A stretch of 64,000 nucleotides of DNA from Pseudoflavonifractor sp. An184 (GCF_002160305.1 NZ_NFKI01000012.1:1-64000); one strand, 5' to 3'; shown: positions 1-7,143, numbered from the stretch's first letter. Translations and numbers: made by a program. Notes: a model not told the origin generated them from the letters alone.

Positions 1-181
1 GAAAAATGCCAATACTTTCCCACCGCTGCGCGGCGGAAAAGTCCTCGCTGCGCTCGCTGAACGCCTTGCCATGCAAGGCATTCAGGGCATTCGATCCCAC
101 TCGAGGCGGGCCGCTGCCCCCTCGAGCTCCCCCGACCTGTCTCGGGCGTATTTGATTCTGCACGGGTTTTATGACAAACTG
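1..181 (+). repeat. Terminator-associated TIR element, copy 1 (cut by window edge)
   Basis: Right-hand part of the roughly 220-bp repeat found six times in this window. It shares the core with the other copies: the GC-rich hairpin near 25-40, the GCCTTGC/GCAAGGC stem near 66-82 and the CTCGAG-bounded stem near 100-126. It ends in a degenerate GACAAACTG terminus at about 181. The left terminal hairpin lies outside the window. The right end directly abuts the terminator hairpin of the Asp23-family gene. Confidence 0.85.
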
Positions 182-205
182 GAGGCGGCGCACAGCGCCG
201 CCTCC
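181..205 (-). terminator. Intrinsic terminator stem of the Asp23-family gene
   Basis: An 11-bp perfect GC-rich stem with a 3-nt loop lies just downstream of the stop codon at 227. Its natural U-tract position is occupied by the end of repeat copy 1. Confidence 0.6.
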
Positions 206-226
206 ATGGGGTCCATGTGATCCGGA

Positions 227-607
227 TTATACCTTGCCCGCCGGGGGGAAGGTGACGCCGCCCACGTTTACATTCACCGCCGCGATCTCCAGGCCGGTCA
301 TAGACTCCACCGCGTTTTTCACGCCGTCCTGCACGGCGCGGCCCACCTCGGGAATGGTGTGTCCATAAGCCATGAGAATAGACAGGTCCACGGTCACCTT
401 TTCGTCCTCCATCTGGACGCGGACGCCCTTGGCCAGATTTTTCTTGCCCAGCAGCTCGGCGATGTCGCTGCCCAGATTGGCGGCCAGGCCGCTGACCCCC
501 TCCACCTCCAGAGCGGCGGCGGCGGCGATGCCGGCCAGCACTTCCTCAGAAATATGGATGTTGCCCAGCTCGTCAGAGCGGGAGACATACTCCTTGTTCT
601 CACCCAC
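227..607 (-). CDS. Asp23/Gls24 family envelope stress protein (YqhY-like)
   Basis: A 126-residue acidic protein with the Asp23/Gls24 pattern: an N-terminal GNIHISEEVLAGIA segment, the EVEGVSGLA motif, a central VTVDLSILMAYGHTIPEV strand-helix and a C-terminal AVNVNVGGVTF strand. Family members are cytosolic or membrane-associated and linked to cell-envelope homeostasis; the biochemical role is not settled. The start appears to be GTG at 607, with an AGGAG about 11 nt upstream; no ATG fits. Position downstream of spoIIIAH is the usual context for yqhY in Clostridia and Bacilli. It has its own promoter at 689-717. Confidence 0.85.
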   Translation of the reverse strand: MGENKEYVSRSDELGNIHISEEVLAGIAAAAALEVEGVSGLAANLGSDIAELLGKKNLAKGVRVQMEDEKVTVDLSILMAYGHTIPEVGRAVQDGVKNAVESMTGLEIAAVNVNVGGVTFPPAGKV

Positions 608-688
608 GGATGGTCACACTCCTTCTCGTTGACTTCCGGGGCGCGCCTCCCGGCGGGCCGGGGAGCGCCCCAAGAAATTCTTGCCTTT

Positions 689-717
689 ATTGTAACACGC
701 CGGAGTGTTTTTGACAA
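689..717 (-). promoter_or_regulatory. Sigma-A-type promoter for the Asp23-family gene
   Basis: On the minus strand TTGTCA (717-712) and TACAAT (694-689) are separated by 17 nt. The promoter lies between the spoIIIAH stop and the Asp23-family start, so this gene can be expressed independently of sporulation. Confidence 0.6.
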
Positions 718-782
718 CTGATACTGGTTTCAAAATCGAATGCTTTCCTGGAAAGTTTTCCCGCCGGACGGCGGCCGGTCAG

Positions 783-1415
783 TCACGCCTGGGGCTCCAC
801 GGCGATGATTTTGACCTGGTCGGCGGTAAAGCCGGTGGTCTGATGGACCACATCCACGATCCGGGCAGTGTCCGTGTCGGTGAGGCCCCCCTCCGGGGCG
901 GCCACCGCCAGGCTCAGGGCGTTCTCCCCGATGAAGGCCACGCAGTCGGCGTACCCCTTGGCGATGACCAGGTTTTCGATCTGGGCCTCGGTGACGGTAT
1001 AGTCGGCCATGGCCTGGATGCTGGCGTTGGCCTCGTCCTTCAGGGTCTGGTCCGCGTCCTCCCCGGCGGCGTCCTGGAGCAGGGCAAGGGCGCTGTCCCG
1101 GGACTGCTGCCGGTTGAGCCGGGCGGTGGAGAAGTAGTCGCTGGAGGTCTCGCCGGTCTGACTGGCCCCGGCCTCCGACTGAGTCTCACCCTCCGTCTGG
1201 CTTCCGCCCTCCGCCCCGCTGGAGGAGCTGCCGGAGGTTCCGTTCAGCAGGGGGTCCTCACTGCCCACCAGGGTGGACTCCCCCAGGGTCTTGCCCGCCG
1301 CCTCCTGCTCATAGCTCCAGTTCAGATAGACCGCCGCGCACACGAACAGGGCGATGGCCGCCACCACCGCGTTGCGCTTCCAGAGCTGAGAGAGTCCCTT
1401 GCCTTTCGTTTTCAT
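783..1415 (-). CDS. spoIIIAH: Stage III sporulation protein AH
   Basis: 210 residues from ATG at 1415, which has an AGGGAGGA Shine-Dalgarno 7 nt upstream; an upstream in-frame ATG lacks one. One N-terminal transmembrane helix (about residues 12-30) is followed by a low-complexity Ser/Gly/Glu/Gln linker and a C-terminal ring-building (YscJ/FliF-like) domain ending TGFTADQVKIIAVEPQA. In known systems SpoIIIAH spans the mother-cell side of the double membrane and joins SpoIIQ to form the channel that supports late forespore gene expression. It is the last gene of the spoIIIA operon. The linker is long, so its exact length is probably not conserved. Confidence 0.92.
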   Translation of the reverse strand: MKTKGKGLSQLWKRNAVVAAIALFVCAAVYLNWSYEQEAAGKTLGESTLVGSEDPLLNGTSGSSSSGAEGGSQTEGETQSEAGASQTGETSSDYFSTARLNRQQSRDSALALLQDAAGEDADQTLKDEANASIQAMADYTVTEAQIENLVIAKGYADCVAFIGENALSLAVAAPEGGLTDTDTARIVDVVHQTTGFTADQVKIIAVEPQA

Positions 1416-1477
1416 GTCCCGATTCCTCCCTAACATCAAATTTTATGCTGCGTTTTCATTCATACAGAGCCAGCCTG

Positions 1478-1993
1478 CTAGCCGCTGGGGCACACAGAGA
1501 TCCGGTCGCTGCCCAGGCCGGTGAGGGCGGAGACCGCCTGGACGATCTGGAGGCACACCTCCGGGTCCCCTCCCCCGGGACAGACCACCAGGGCCCCCTG
1601 AAACTGGGGGGCCAGGGTCTGGAGGGGGACCACCTCCTGGCTGCCCGAGCCCCGGCCCAGGGTGACGGTGGCGGAGCTGGAGTCCCCGTCCGCCCCCCGC
1701 TGGGTGTCCTGGGCCAGCACCTGCCGGCTGCCGCTCTTTAAGGTCAGTACTACCTGGGCCTCTCCGGCCCCCTGGATCTGGGACAGGGCCTCCGCCAGCC
1801 GGTTCTCAAAGGCCTCCAGATCGAACTCCTCCTGGAGCTGTGCCGGAGTCTGGGCGCTCTTGTCCTCTCCTCCGCCCCCCAGAGGCAGCAGCAGGAGCAG
1901 AACGCCCGCCGCCAGCACCAGCAGAACATATTGGTAGCGGCCCAACAGCTTTTTAGCTGCGGGGGACAATCCCTTGAGCCAGGACAATTTCAC
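1478..1993 (-). CDS. spoIIIAG: Stage III sporulation protein AG
   Basis: 171 residues starting at GTG 1993, which overlaps the spoIIIAF stop codon (GTGA, 4-nt overlap), so the two are translationally coupled. One transmembrane helix (about residues 18-37, VLLVLAAGVLLLLL) is followed by a soluble ring-building domain (GAGEAQVVLTLKSG; ALVVCPGGGDPEVCLQIVQAVSALTGLGSDRISV). SpoIIIAG homologues form a large ring in the mother-cell membrane as part of the SpoIIIA-SpoIIQ channel. Length and fold order match the family. Confidence 0.92.
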   Translation of the reverse strand: MKLSWLKGLSPAAKKLLGRYQYVLLVLAAGVLLLLLPLGGGGEDKSAQTPAQLQEEFDLEAFENRLAEALSQIQGAGEAQVVLTLKSGSRQVLAQDTQRGADGDSSSATVTLGRGSGSQEVVPLQTLAPQFQGALVVCPGGGDPEVCLQIVQAVSALTGLGSDRISVCPSG

Positions 1994-2490
1994 TGGAATC
2001 CCTCCTCCTTGGTTGGAAAGCTCTGCCGCGCCCGGGGAATTGCCAGCTCCTCCTCCAGAATGCGGGCCAGCTCCTCCTTCTGCCGGGGAGTAAAGCTGCC
2101 CTGGAGTGCGGCGGACCGGGGGAGAAAGACGCCGTTCTCCCCCAGCTGGCAGGTGACCTGGGCGGTGCATGCCGCCCCCATCTGGGCCGCCTTGTCCACA
2201 ATATATGCGGCAAATTCCTGCTCTATGACGGATTTCAGCGCCGCGTTCCGCTCCTCCTCCAGGGTCTGAGCCTGGACGGCGGCCCGGGCCTGATAGTCTT
2301 TCAGCAGGTCCCCGGGGGAGAGGGCCTCCACCTCCACCAGGGGACGGAGAATGGCCGAGAGCATCAACAGCCCGCAGGCCAGCTTCCCCACCCGCCGCAC
2401 CGCCCCCTCGGGCATCAGACTGTTGGCCAGGGCGCACAGGATGGCGGCGGCGGTGATCCCGGTGAGCCAGGCGCGCAGCAGCTCCATCAT
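1990..2490 (-). CDS. spoIIIAF: Stage III sporulation protein AF
   Basis: 166 residues beginning at the first of two adjacent ATG codons (2490), which overlaps the spoIIIAE stop as ATGA. Two N-terminal transmembrane helices (about residues 5-22 and 35-50) precede a soluble domain of about 110 residues rich in charged helix (EEERNAALKSVIEQEFAAYI). This matches SpoIIIAF, a mother-cell membrane component of the SpoIIIA complex with a ring-building-motif-like domain. It also overlaps spoIIIAG downstream. Confidence 0.9.
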   Translation of the reverse strand: MMELLRAWLTGITAAAILCALANSLMPEGAVRRVGKLACGLLMLSAILRPLVEVEALSPGDLLKDYQARAAVQAQTLEEERNAALKSVIEQEFAAYIVDKAAQMGAACTAQVTCQLGENGVFLPRSAALQGSFTPRQKEELARILEEELAIPRARQSFPTKEEGFQ

Positions 2491-3557
2491 GGCGAGGCCA
2501 CCGCCGAGACCGCGGACACAATGCTGAACAGAAGGATCAGGGCGCAGCTCCCCGTCATCCCCAGGATCAGCCCGAAGGCCCCGCCGATCTCGTCCATGAG
2601 CCGGCTCAGTCCGCTGCCCGCCACCGTGCCTGTCAAAACCGCCGCCCCCTTGTAGGTCAGATAGTGAAACGCCAGCTGGAGAAAGGGCACGATGCAGATG
2701 GCCAGCACCACCAGGGTGCCCACCACCCCCACCGTCCCTCGGAGCACCCCCGCCCCGGCCAGGACGGTCTCCGCCGCGTCGGAGAGGATGCCCCCCACCA
2801 CCGGCACCGCCCGGGAGATGGCCAGCTTGGCCGCCTTCACCGCCGCCGCGTCCGCCGACCCGGCGATGGCCCCGCTGGCCGCTAAGTACCCCACGAACAC
2901 CAGAAGCCCCGCGGTGAGCAGGAAGGTGATGGCCCCCTTGATGAGGGCGGAGAGCTTCTTCAGCCCCTCGTTGCCCAGGGCGGCCTGGGCGCAGCAGGCG
3001 GCCACATAGGCGTACAGCAGCGGGACCAGCAGCCGGTCGATGGCGGTGATGAGCAGATCGGAGAAGAGCACCGTCACCCCCTGCCGCACCGCCGCCCCGG
3101 TGACGCCGCCGGTGGCGGCGGTGAGGGTGGCCATGGCGGGCAGAAGGAGGCCGGCAAAGGCGTCCATCTGCTGGATCGTCTCCCGGCCCAGACCGATCAT
3201 GGCGTTCATGTCGCTCACCGTCAGGGCGGTCACCGCCAGGGCCCCCGCCACCTCCACCGCCTTCAGGCCGCCCGCCTTCCCGTCCAGCGCGGCGCTCTCC
3301 GCCAGACCGCACAGCAGGACCACCGCCAGCAGCTTCAGCCCGGTCTGGAAGCTGTGCCGGAGCAGGCTCCCTGCCTGGTCCAGCCCCGTCTCCAAAATGC
3401 TCTGGACCCCCTGGCCCAGGCCGTCGGTCTCCGTCACCCCGTAGCCCTCCGCCTCCCGGAGGAGCTCGTCCACCTGAGGGAAGGACAGCTCCGCCCCCAG
3501 GGCGGGCAGGACCAGGAAGGGGAGCAGCACCATCAGCACACAGATCATCCGTCTCAT
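2487..3557 (-). CDS. spoIIIAE: Stage III sporulation protein AE
   Basis: 356-residue polytopic membrane protein. A signal-like hydrophobic N-terminus (residues 4-22) is followed by a short extracytoplasmic stretch and about seven transmembrane helices with the Gly/Ala-rich loops typical of SpoIIIAE (LLPAMATLTAATGG; GGILSDAAETVLAGAG). In the family it is the largest membrane subunit and is compared with specialised export-apparatus proteins. It overlaps both neighbours by 4 nt (ATGA junctions), so the operon is fully coupled here. Confidence 0.93.
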   Translation of the reverse strand: MRRMICVLMVLLPFLVLPALGAELSFPQVDELLREAEGYGVTETDGLGQGVQSILETGLDQAGSLLRHSFQTGLKLLAVVLLCGLAESAALDGKAGGLKAVEVAGALAVTALTVSDMNAMIGLGRETIQQMDAFAGLLLPAMATLTAATGGVTGAAVRQGVTVLFSDLLITAIDRLLVPLLYAYVAACCAQAALGNEGLKKLSALIKGAITFLLTAGLLVFVGYLAASGAIAGSADAAAVKAAKLAISRAVPVVGGILSDAAETVLAGAGVLRGTVGVVGTLVVLAICIVPFLQLAFHYLTYKGAAVLTGTVAGSGLSRLMDEIGGAFGLILGMTGSCALILLFSIVSAVSAVASP

Positions 3558-3946
3558 ACCAGCATCTCCGCCATCAGCTCCATGACCCCCCGCACCAGTG
3601 GCAGGGCGGCCGCCAGGGCCAGCACCGTCCCCGCGATCTCCACGGCGGAGGCCAGCCCGCCCTCACCCGCCGAGCGGCACACCTCGCCGGTGAGCTTGGT
3701 GAGGATGGACAGCACCACCGTCTTGAACACCGGCTCCACCACCGTCCGGTCCAGGCCGGCCAGCTGGGCCAGCTCCTCCATGAGGGCGGCCACCGACGTG
3801 AGGCCCTCCGCCGCGCTCAGCAGCACCCAGACTCCCGCCGCCAGCACCAGCACCAGGGCGATCTCCGGGGTTCCCCGCCGCACCACGGCGGCGCACAGGG
3901 CGGCCGTCACCGCCACCGCCGCCGCCTGGGTCATCAGCTCCGTCAT
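3554..3946 (-). CDS. spoIIIAD: Stage III sporulation protein AD
   Basis: 130 residues from ATG 3946, overlapping the spoIIIAC stop by 4 nt. Four predicted transmembrane segments and the SVAALMEELAQLAGLD and EPVFKTVVLSILTKLTGEVCRSAGE segments identify SpoIIIAD. It is a small polytopic subunit of the SpoIIIA complex, probably pairing with SpoIIIAC (a FliP/Q/R-like role is suggested in the literature for this group). The frame stays open upstream of 3946, but that part has no ribosome-binding site and overlaps spoIIIAC. Confidence 0.92.
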   Translation of the reverse strand: MTELMTQAAAVAVTAALCAAVVRRGTPEIALVLVLAAGVWVLLSAAEGLTSVAALMEELAQLAGLDRTVVEPVFKTVVLSILTKLTGEVCRSAGEGGLASAVEIAGTVLALAAALPLVRGVMELMAEMLV

Positions 3947-4137
3947 AGGCCGAACAGGTTTTTCACCAGGTCGAACAGGTCGGCGATCTCCTGCACCACC
4001 ATCATCAACACCACCACCAGCCCCGCCAGCGTGGTCATCATGGCCTGCTCGTCCCGGCCCGCCCGGATCAACACCTGGTTGAGCACCGCCACCAGGATGC
4101 CGATGGCCGCGATGCGGAAAATCAGGTCTACCTCCAT
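3943..4137 (-). CDS. spoIIIAC: Stage III sporulation protein AC
   Basis: 64 residues with two transmembrane helices. The sequence MEVDLIFRIAAIGI followed by VLNQVLIRAGRDEQAMM is the SpoIIIAC signature. It is a very small membrane subunit of the SpoIIIA complex, one of the most conserved proteins of the operon. Start ATG 4137 has a GAGGGATGG-type ribosome-binding site. It follows spoIIIAB after a 67-nt gap, the largest gap within the upstream half of the operon. Confidence 0.93.
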   Translation of the reverse strand: MEVDLIFRIAAIGILVAVLNQVLIRAGRDEQAMMTTLAGLVVVLMMVVQEIADLFDLVKNLFGL

Positions 4138-4204
4138 GTGTCCATCCCTCTTTCGTGGCGTCCGCCACGGGGTGGATTCCCGCCGCAGACAGTATTGTAC
4201 TCCC

Positions 4205-4714
4205 TCAAAGGAGCAAAATGACCAGAAACGCGCCGCCGCTCAGCCCCAGGGCCTGGTACACCCGGCCCATGCGCAGTTTCTCTCCCTCCGCCCGCTCCCG
4301 CTCCCGGTCCAGGGCGGCGCGGGCCTGGGCGATGGCCTCCCGCTGGCCCTGGGCCTCGTACCGGCCCAAGACCTCCCCCAGGGGGAGCAGGGCGGCCCGG
4401 CCCTCCGGGGCGAGCCCCTCCAGCTCGGTCACCAGCCGCCGCCATGCGTCGGGGAAGGGTTCCCAGTCCAGCCGCCCGCAGGCGGCGGCGCACTGGGCAA
4501 ACAGGGTGCTGGCCGGCTCCCCCGTCCGGAGAGATAACTCCTCCAGCACCTGGGGCAGGGGGCTGCCCCGCTCCCACAGCTCCCGCTCCAGCAGCTCCAG
4601 ACCAATGGACAGCTGCTCCAGCCGCCGCACCTTCCGCCCCAGCTCTGCCGCCGCCGTCAGACCCAGCCAGGCGGCCCCGAAGGCCACCAGCACCGCCCCC
4701 ATCAGACGCATCAT
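4205..4714 (-). CDS. spoIIIAB: Stage III sporulation protein AB
   Basis: 169 residues: an N-terminal hydrophobic helix (3-20), a cytoplasmic helical domain (RRLEQLSIGLELLERELWERGSPL) and a C-terminal hydrophobic helix (YQALGLSGGAFLVILLL). This is the domain order of SpoIIIAB, which resembles GspF-type proteins and is thought to interact with the SpoIIIAA ATPase. The ATG overlaps the spoIIIAA stop (ATGA). Confidence 0.92.
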   Translation of the reverse strand: MMRLMGAVLVAFGAAWLGLTAAAELGRKVRRLEQLSIGLELLERELWERGSPLPQVLEELSLRTGEPASTLFAQCAAACGRLDWEPFPDAWRRLVTELEGLAPEGRAALLPLGEVLGRYEAQGQREAIAQARAALDRERERAEGEKLRMGRVYQALGLSGGAFLVILLL

Positions 4715-5619
4715 GCCAATCCCTCCACTTCATACCGCCTCGCCCCCTGTTGGGGGCGGATGTATACCAGGCGCCGGAACACCCGGGCCTCCATCAGCTC
4801 CCGGTAGAGGGGGCGGCGGGTCAAGTCCTCCCGGTCCCGGCCGTGGGCTGTGGCCAGCAGGGCGGTTCCGCACCCCGCCGCCGTCACCAGGGCCCGGACG
4901 TCCTCCGGGGCGGTGACCTCGTCCGCCGCCAGAATCTGGGGGTTCATGGCCCGCAGGAGCATCATCAGCCCCTGGGCCTTGGGGCAGCCCTCCAGCACGT
5001 CGGTGCGCCTCCCCACCGCCAGCTGGGGACGGCCGTTCCACAGGGCGGCGATCTCCCCCCGCTCGTCGGCCACCCCCACCCGCTGGGGGACCATGTGCAC
5101 CCCGTCGGAGGCCATGCGGATCAGATCCCGCAGAAGGGTGGTCTTGCCCGCCCCCGGAGGGGCCAGGATGAGGGTGCTCTCCAGGCATCCGTCCGGGCCG
5201 GTCAGCTTGTCCCACACCGGCTCCGCCGCCCCCAGGCCCTGGCGGGCCACCCGCACGGAGGCGGAGGACAGGTTCCGCAGGTTGAAGATCTCCCCGCCCC
5301 GGAGGACGGCGGTACCGCACAGCCCCACCCGGTGTCCCCCCTCCACGGTCAGATACCCCCGGCGCATCTGGTCCAGCACTGTGTGGACCGAGGCCCGGCT
5401 GGCCAGCTCCAGCAGCTGCTCCAGATCCCGGCCCGTCACCGGCTCCCGGCCCAGAGTCCGCTCCCCCTCTGGCAGGACCGCCGCCAGGGGCTGTCCGCAC
5501 CGGAGCCGCAGCTCCTCCGCCCGCCCCCGGTCCGCAGGGAGGAGACTCAGCGCCTCCTGCCGCAGACGGATGGGGAGCACCCGGGCCGCCTGTTCGTATG
5601 CCTGTTGATTGTGTTCCAT
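4711..5619 (-). CDS. spoIIIAA: Stage III sporulation protein AA, secretion-type ATPase
   Basis: 302 residues from ATG 5619, with GTGAGGA just upstream; a longer in-frame extension reaches through the promoter and is rejected. It has a Walker A motif (APPGAGKTTLLRD, about residue 145), a Walker B region (PQILAADEV) and the ATAHGRD segment of VirB11/GspE-like secretion ATPases. It energises the SpoIIIA-SpoIIQ channel from the mother cell. It is the first gene of the operon, directly behind the sigma-E-type promoter at 5642-5671. Length matches the family (about 300). Confidence 0.95.
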   Translation of the reverse strand: MEHNQQAYEQAARVLPIRLRQEALSLLPADRGRAEELRLRCGQPLAAVLPEGERTLGREPVTGRDLEQLLELASRASVHTVLDQMRRGYLTVEGGHRVGLCGTAVLRGGEIFNLRNLSSASVRVARQGLGAAEPVWDKLTGPDGCLESTLILAPPGAGKTTLLRDLIRMASDGVHMVPQRVGVADERGEIAALWNGRPQLAVGRRTDVLEGCPKAQGLMMLLRAMNPQILAADEVTAPEDVRALVTAAGCGTALLATAHGRDREDLTRRPLYRELMEARVFRRLVYIRPQQGARRYEVEGLA

Positions 5620-5641
5620 GTTCCTCACCGGCCTTTGCTCT

Positions 5642-5671
5642 ATCCTATGTGGACAGGCAGGGGGATATGAC
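5642..5671 (-). promoter_or_regulatory. Sigma-E-type promoter of the spoIIIA operon
   Basis: Minus strand reads GTCATATC (5671-5664), a 14-nt spacer, then CATAGGAT (5649-5642), close to the known sigma-E consensus (GTCATATT - 14 nt - CATACAAT). It ends 22 nt before the spoIIIAA ATG. In Bacillus spoIIIA is transcribed in the mother cell by sigma-E, so context and motif agree. Confidence 0.82.
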
Positions 5672-5936
5672 TGGGGGTTGAGGTCCCTCTTGAGGGGATT
5701 TCGCCGCCTGCTCTTTTTAAACGGTCCACTCCCCGTATCAAGGGACCGATTCCCCTGCCAGGGGGATAAGGTGGTGTCACCAGTCTGTATTGTAATAATT
5801 CTCTTCTTTCTGATTTTGTCTCCAAAAATTTCAGAGCAAGGATTTTCGGAGGAAAACCATGCTCTAAAATTATGGAAGAGACGGTTGAAATCGATATTTT
5901 GGATGGACGGGACCGCTGCAGAAGAACCGCTAAACG

Positions 5937-6071
5937 GCCCTTCTGGGCCGCGGCGCAAGTGCGCCGTACAAGCGTTTTGGCCGTAGGCCAAAACCTTGGC
6001 GCAGGGGTGGCTCTGCCGCCCCGAGCATTGAAATCCCGAAGGGTGGAGCCGCCCTACGGGCCGCGAAACCC
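5937..6071. repeat. Cluster of four to five adjacent GC-rich hairpins, no gene
   Basis: Consecutive inverted repeats GGCCC/GGGCC, GCGGCGCA/TGCGCCGT, GTTTTGGCC/GGCCAAAAC, GGGGTGGC/GCCGCCCC and GGGTGGAGC/GCCGCCC are packed into about 135 bp between the spoIIIA promoter region and the tRNA-Leu terminator. It looks like an interspersed palindromic element, but only one copy is in the window. The adjacent stretch 5672-5936 shows nothing recognisable. Confidence 0.4.
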
Positions 6072-6111
6072 AAAATAAAAGGACATCTGCAAAGCAGATG
6101 TCCTTTTATTT
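6072..6111 (-). terminator. Terminator downstream of tRNA-Leu
   Basis: A 19-bp perfect inverted repeat around an AAA/TTT loop (arms 6072-6090 and 6094-6112). On the minus strand it ends in a T-rich run directly after the tRNA CCA end. Confidence 0.8.
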
Positions 6112-6196
6112 TGGTGCGCCTGAAGGGACTCGAACCCACACGCATCGCTGCACGAGAACCTAAATCTCGCATGTCTACCAATTCCATCACAGGCGC
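6112..6196 (-). tRNA. tRNA-Leu (anticodon UAG)
   Basis: 85 nt including an encoded CCA. Acceptor GCGCCTG pairs with CAGGCGC. The anticodon stem CGAGA/TCTCG encloses loop TTTAGGT, giving anticodon UAG, and there is a long variable arm as in class II tRNAs. The T stem has one T-T mismatch. The 5' 39 nt, up to the end of the anticodon loop, are duplicated upstream at 6825-6863, flanking a 667-bp insertion. This gene is therefore a rebuilt copy whose native promoter has been displaced. Confidence 0.93.
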
Positions 6197-6201
6197 ATAT
6201 T
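6158..6201 (-). repeat. 44-bp direct repeat (attachment-site-like), tRNA copy
   Basis: Perfect 44-bp match to 6825-6868. It covers the 5' end of tRNA-Leu through the anticodon loop plus 5 nt upstream. The two copies bracket the 667-bp insertion with the orphan gene. Identity stops exactly at the 3' edge of the anticodon loop, a known crossover location for tyrosine integrases. Confidence 0.9.
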
Positions 6202-6276
6202 CAATTTTCCTCGATTTCTCCTCGCGAATGGTACCCGAGGTAGGGACTCTTAATTACCATTTATACAAACAAAAAA

Positions 6277-6795
6277 TCACCTTGTTTGCCATAGAACAAA
6301 ATCAATCTTCTTCACATCTGTAATATCTACATTAGGGAAATTAGCATCAAATACCGCAACCTTGGCTTGGGCCTCGGAAGTCTGATACCAATCACAGATT
6401 TTTTGATAAGTGTCAAGAACTCTCTGAAAACGAGATTTACAAGAATAATACGGGGCCCTCAAACCCAGATTGGAAAGCACATACTTATCCCATACCGGCA
6501 TCTCCGGTCGGACAGTTGCCAGTAGCTTGCTGGAAAAAGAGGCATGAATACAGCCTGTTTCTTGAAACAAATAAGTCAGAACTTGCGCATATGTAAGTGC
6601 ATCGTCAAACTTATGCTCCTCCAAATAGCGATAGAAGCAACAATAAAATCTTTCGGAGCGTTGGCGCATTCTATAATACCCATTAAACAGGCGCTGAAAT
6701 TCCCGATCTTTAGATACATCCGTTTGATATAGGCAAGACATAATAGAACAATACTTTTGAAGGCCTATTCCTATCTTCTCTATAGACGTATCCAC
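6277..6795 (-). CDS. Orphan AT-rich protein inside the tRNA-Leu insertion
   Basis: 172 residues from GTG 6795 (AAAGGCGG ribosome-binding site 6-7 nt upstream); ATG 6741 is an alternative without one. The protein is soluble and Tyr/Phe/Cys-rich, with segment SSKLLATVRPEMPVWDKYVL. That resembles a conserved segment seen in uncharacterised proteins I associate with mobile or defence islands, a resemblance from memory and unproven. Base composition is clearly more AT-rich than every neighbour, indicating transfer. It is the only gene between the two att-like repeats; no integrase is present. Its start lies 30 bp from the tRNA fragment, so the old tRNA promoter (6929-6957) probably drives it. Confidence 0.65.
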   Translation of the reverse strand: MDTSIEKIGIGLQKYCSIMSCLYQTDVSKDREFQRLFNGYYRMRQRSERFYCCFYRYLEEHKFDDALTYAQVLTYLFQETGCIHASFSSKLLATVRPEMPVWDKYVLSNLGLRAPYYSCKSRFQRVLDTYQKICDWYQTSEAQAKVAVFDANFPNVDITDVKKIDFVLWQTR

Positions 6796-6824
6796 AACGG
6801 TCCGCCTTTCACTGAGGTGACAGC

Positions 6825-6868
6825 ACCTAAATCTCGCATGTCTACCAATTCCATCACAGGCGCATATT
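6825..6868 (-). repeat. 44-bp direct repeat: orphaned 5' half of tRNA-Leu
   Basis: Upstream copy of the 44-bp repeat. It keeps the acceptor 5' strand, D arm and anticodon loop of tRNA-Leu, then diverges. It is a non-functional tRNA fragment left at the original location behind the original promoter. Confidence 0.9.
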
Positions 6869-6928
6869 TCATTTGAACACGGGGCGCTGACAGCTCCACG
6901 CCTGCGCGGCGGCTTCCGTTCATTTCGT

Positions 6929-6957
6929 ATAGTACACAAAAGCGGCAAAAAAGTCAA
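6929..6957 (-). promoter_or_regulatory. Original tRNA-Leu promoter, now upstream of the orphan gene
   Basis: Minus strand TTGACT (6957-6952), 17-nt spacer, TACTAT (6934-6929), 65 bp before the tRNA fragment. After the insertion this promoter reads through the fragment into the orphan gene and possibly on to the rebuilt tRNA. The rest of 6869-7089 contains no gene. Confidence 0.55.
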
Positions 6958-7089
6958 GGGCGGCGGCCGCCTCTCCCCCTTCTCTATTTCCAGGCCGCCG
7001 GCCATCCGCTGAAACCCCGCAGGCGGCCGGTCCGCCGCGTTTGTCGTTCTTCCAAGACGGTGCGATGTGTAAAAAGATTGAAATTAGGG

Positions 7090-7118
7090 TTGACAAACCA
7101 CAGGACAGGACGTATAAT
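7090..7118 (+). promoter_or_regulatory. Promoter of the feo operon
   Basis: TTGACA (7090-7095), 17-nt spacer, TATAAT (7113-7118): full consensus. A TTAGC-N4-GCTAA palindrome begins 11 bp after the -10 box. Confidence 0.85.
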
Positions 7119-7129
7119 CTTCCATGAAG

Positions 7130-7143
7130 TTAGCGAGAGCTAA
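7130..7143 (+). promoter_or_regulatory. Probable metal-regulator operator upstream of feoA
   Basis: Inverted repeat TTAGC-GAGA-GCTAA just downstream of the -10 box, where repressor binding would block transcription. The half-site resembles DtxR/IdeR/MntR-type operators. The same palindrome recurs at 7483-7496. Confidence 0.55.

Noticed and set aside
705-1433. Long plus-strand frame opposite spoIIIAH
   Set aside because: High GC leaves antisense frames open; the minus strand has the recognisable spoIIIA gene with a proper start and operon context.
6870-7090. Possible small gene between the tRNA fragment and the feo promoter
   Set aside because: No start codon with a Shine-Dalgarno and no conserved translation; the region is explained by two divergent promoters.
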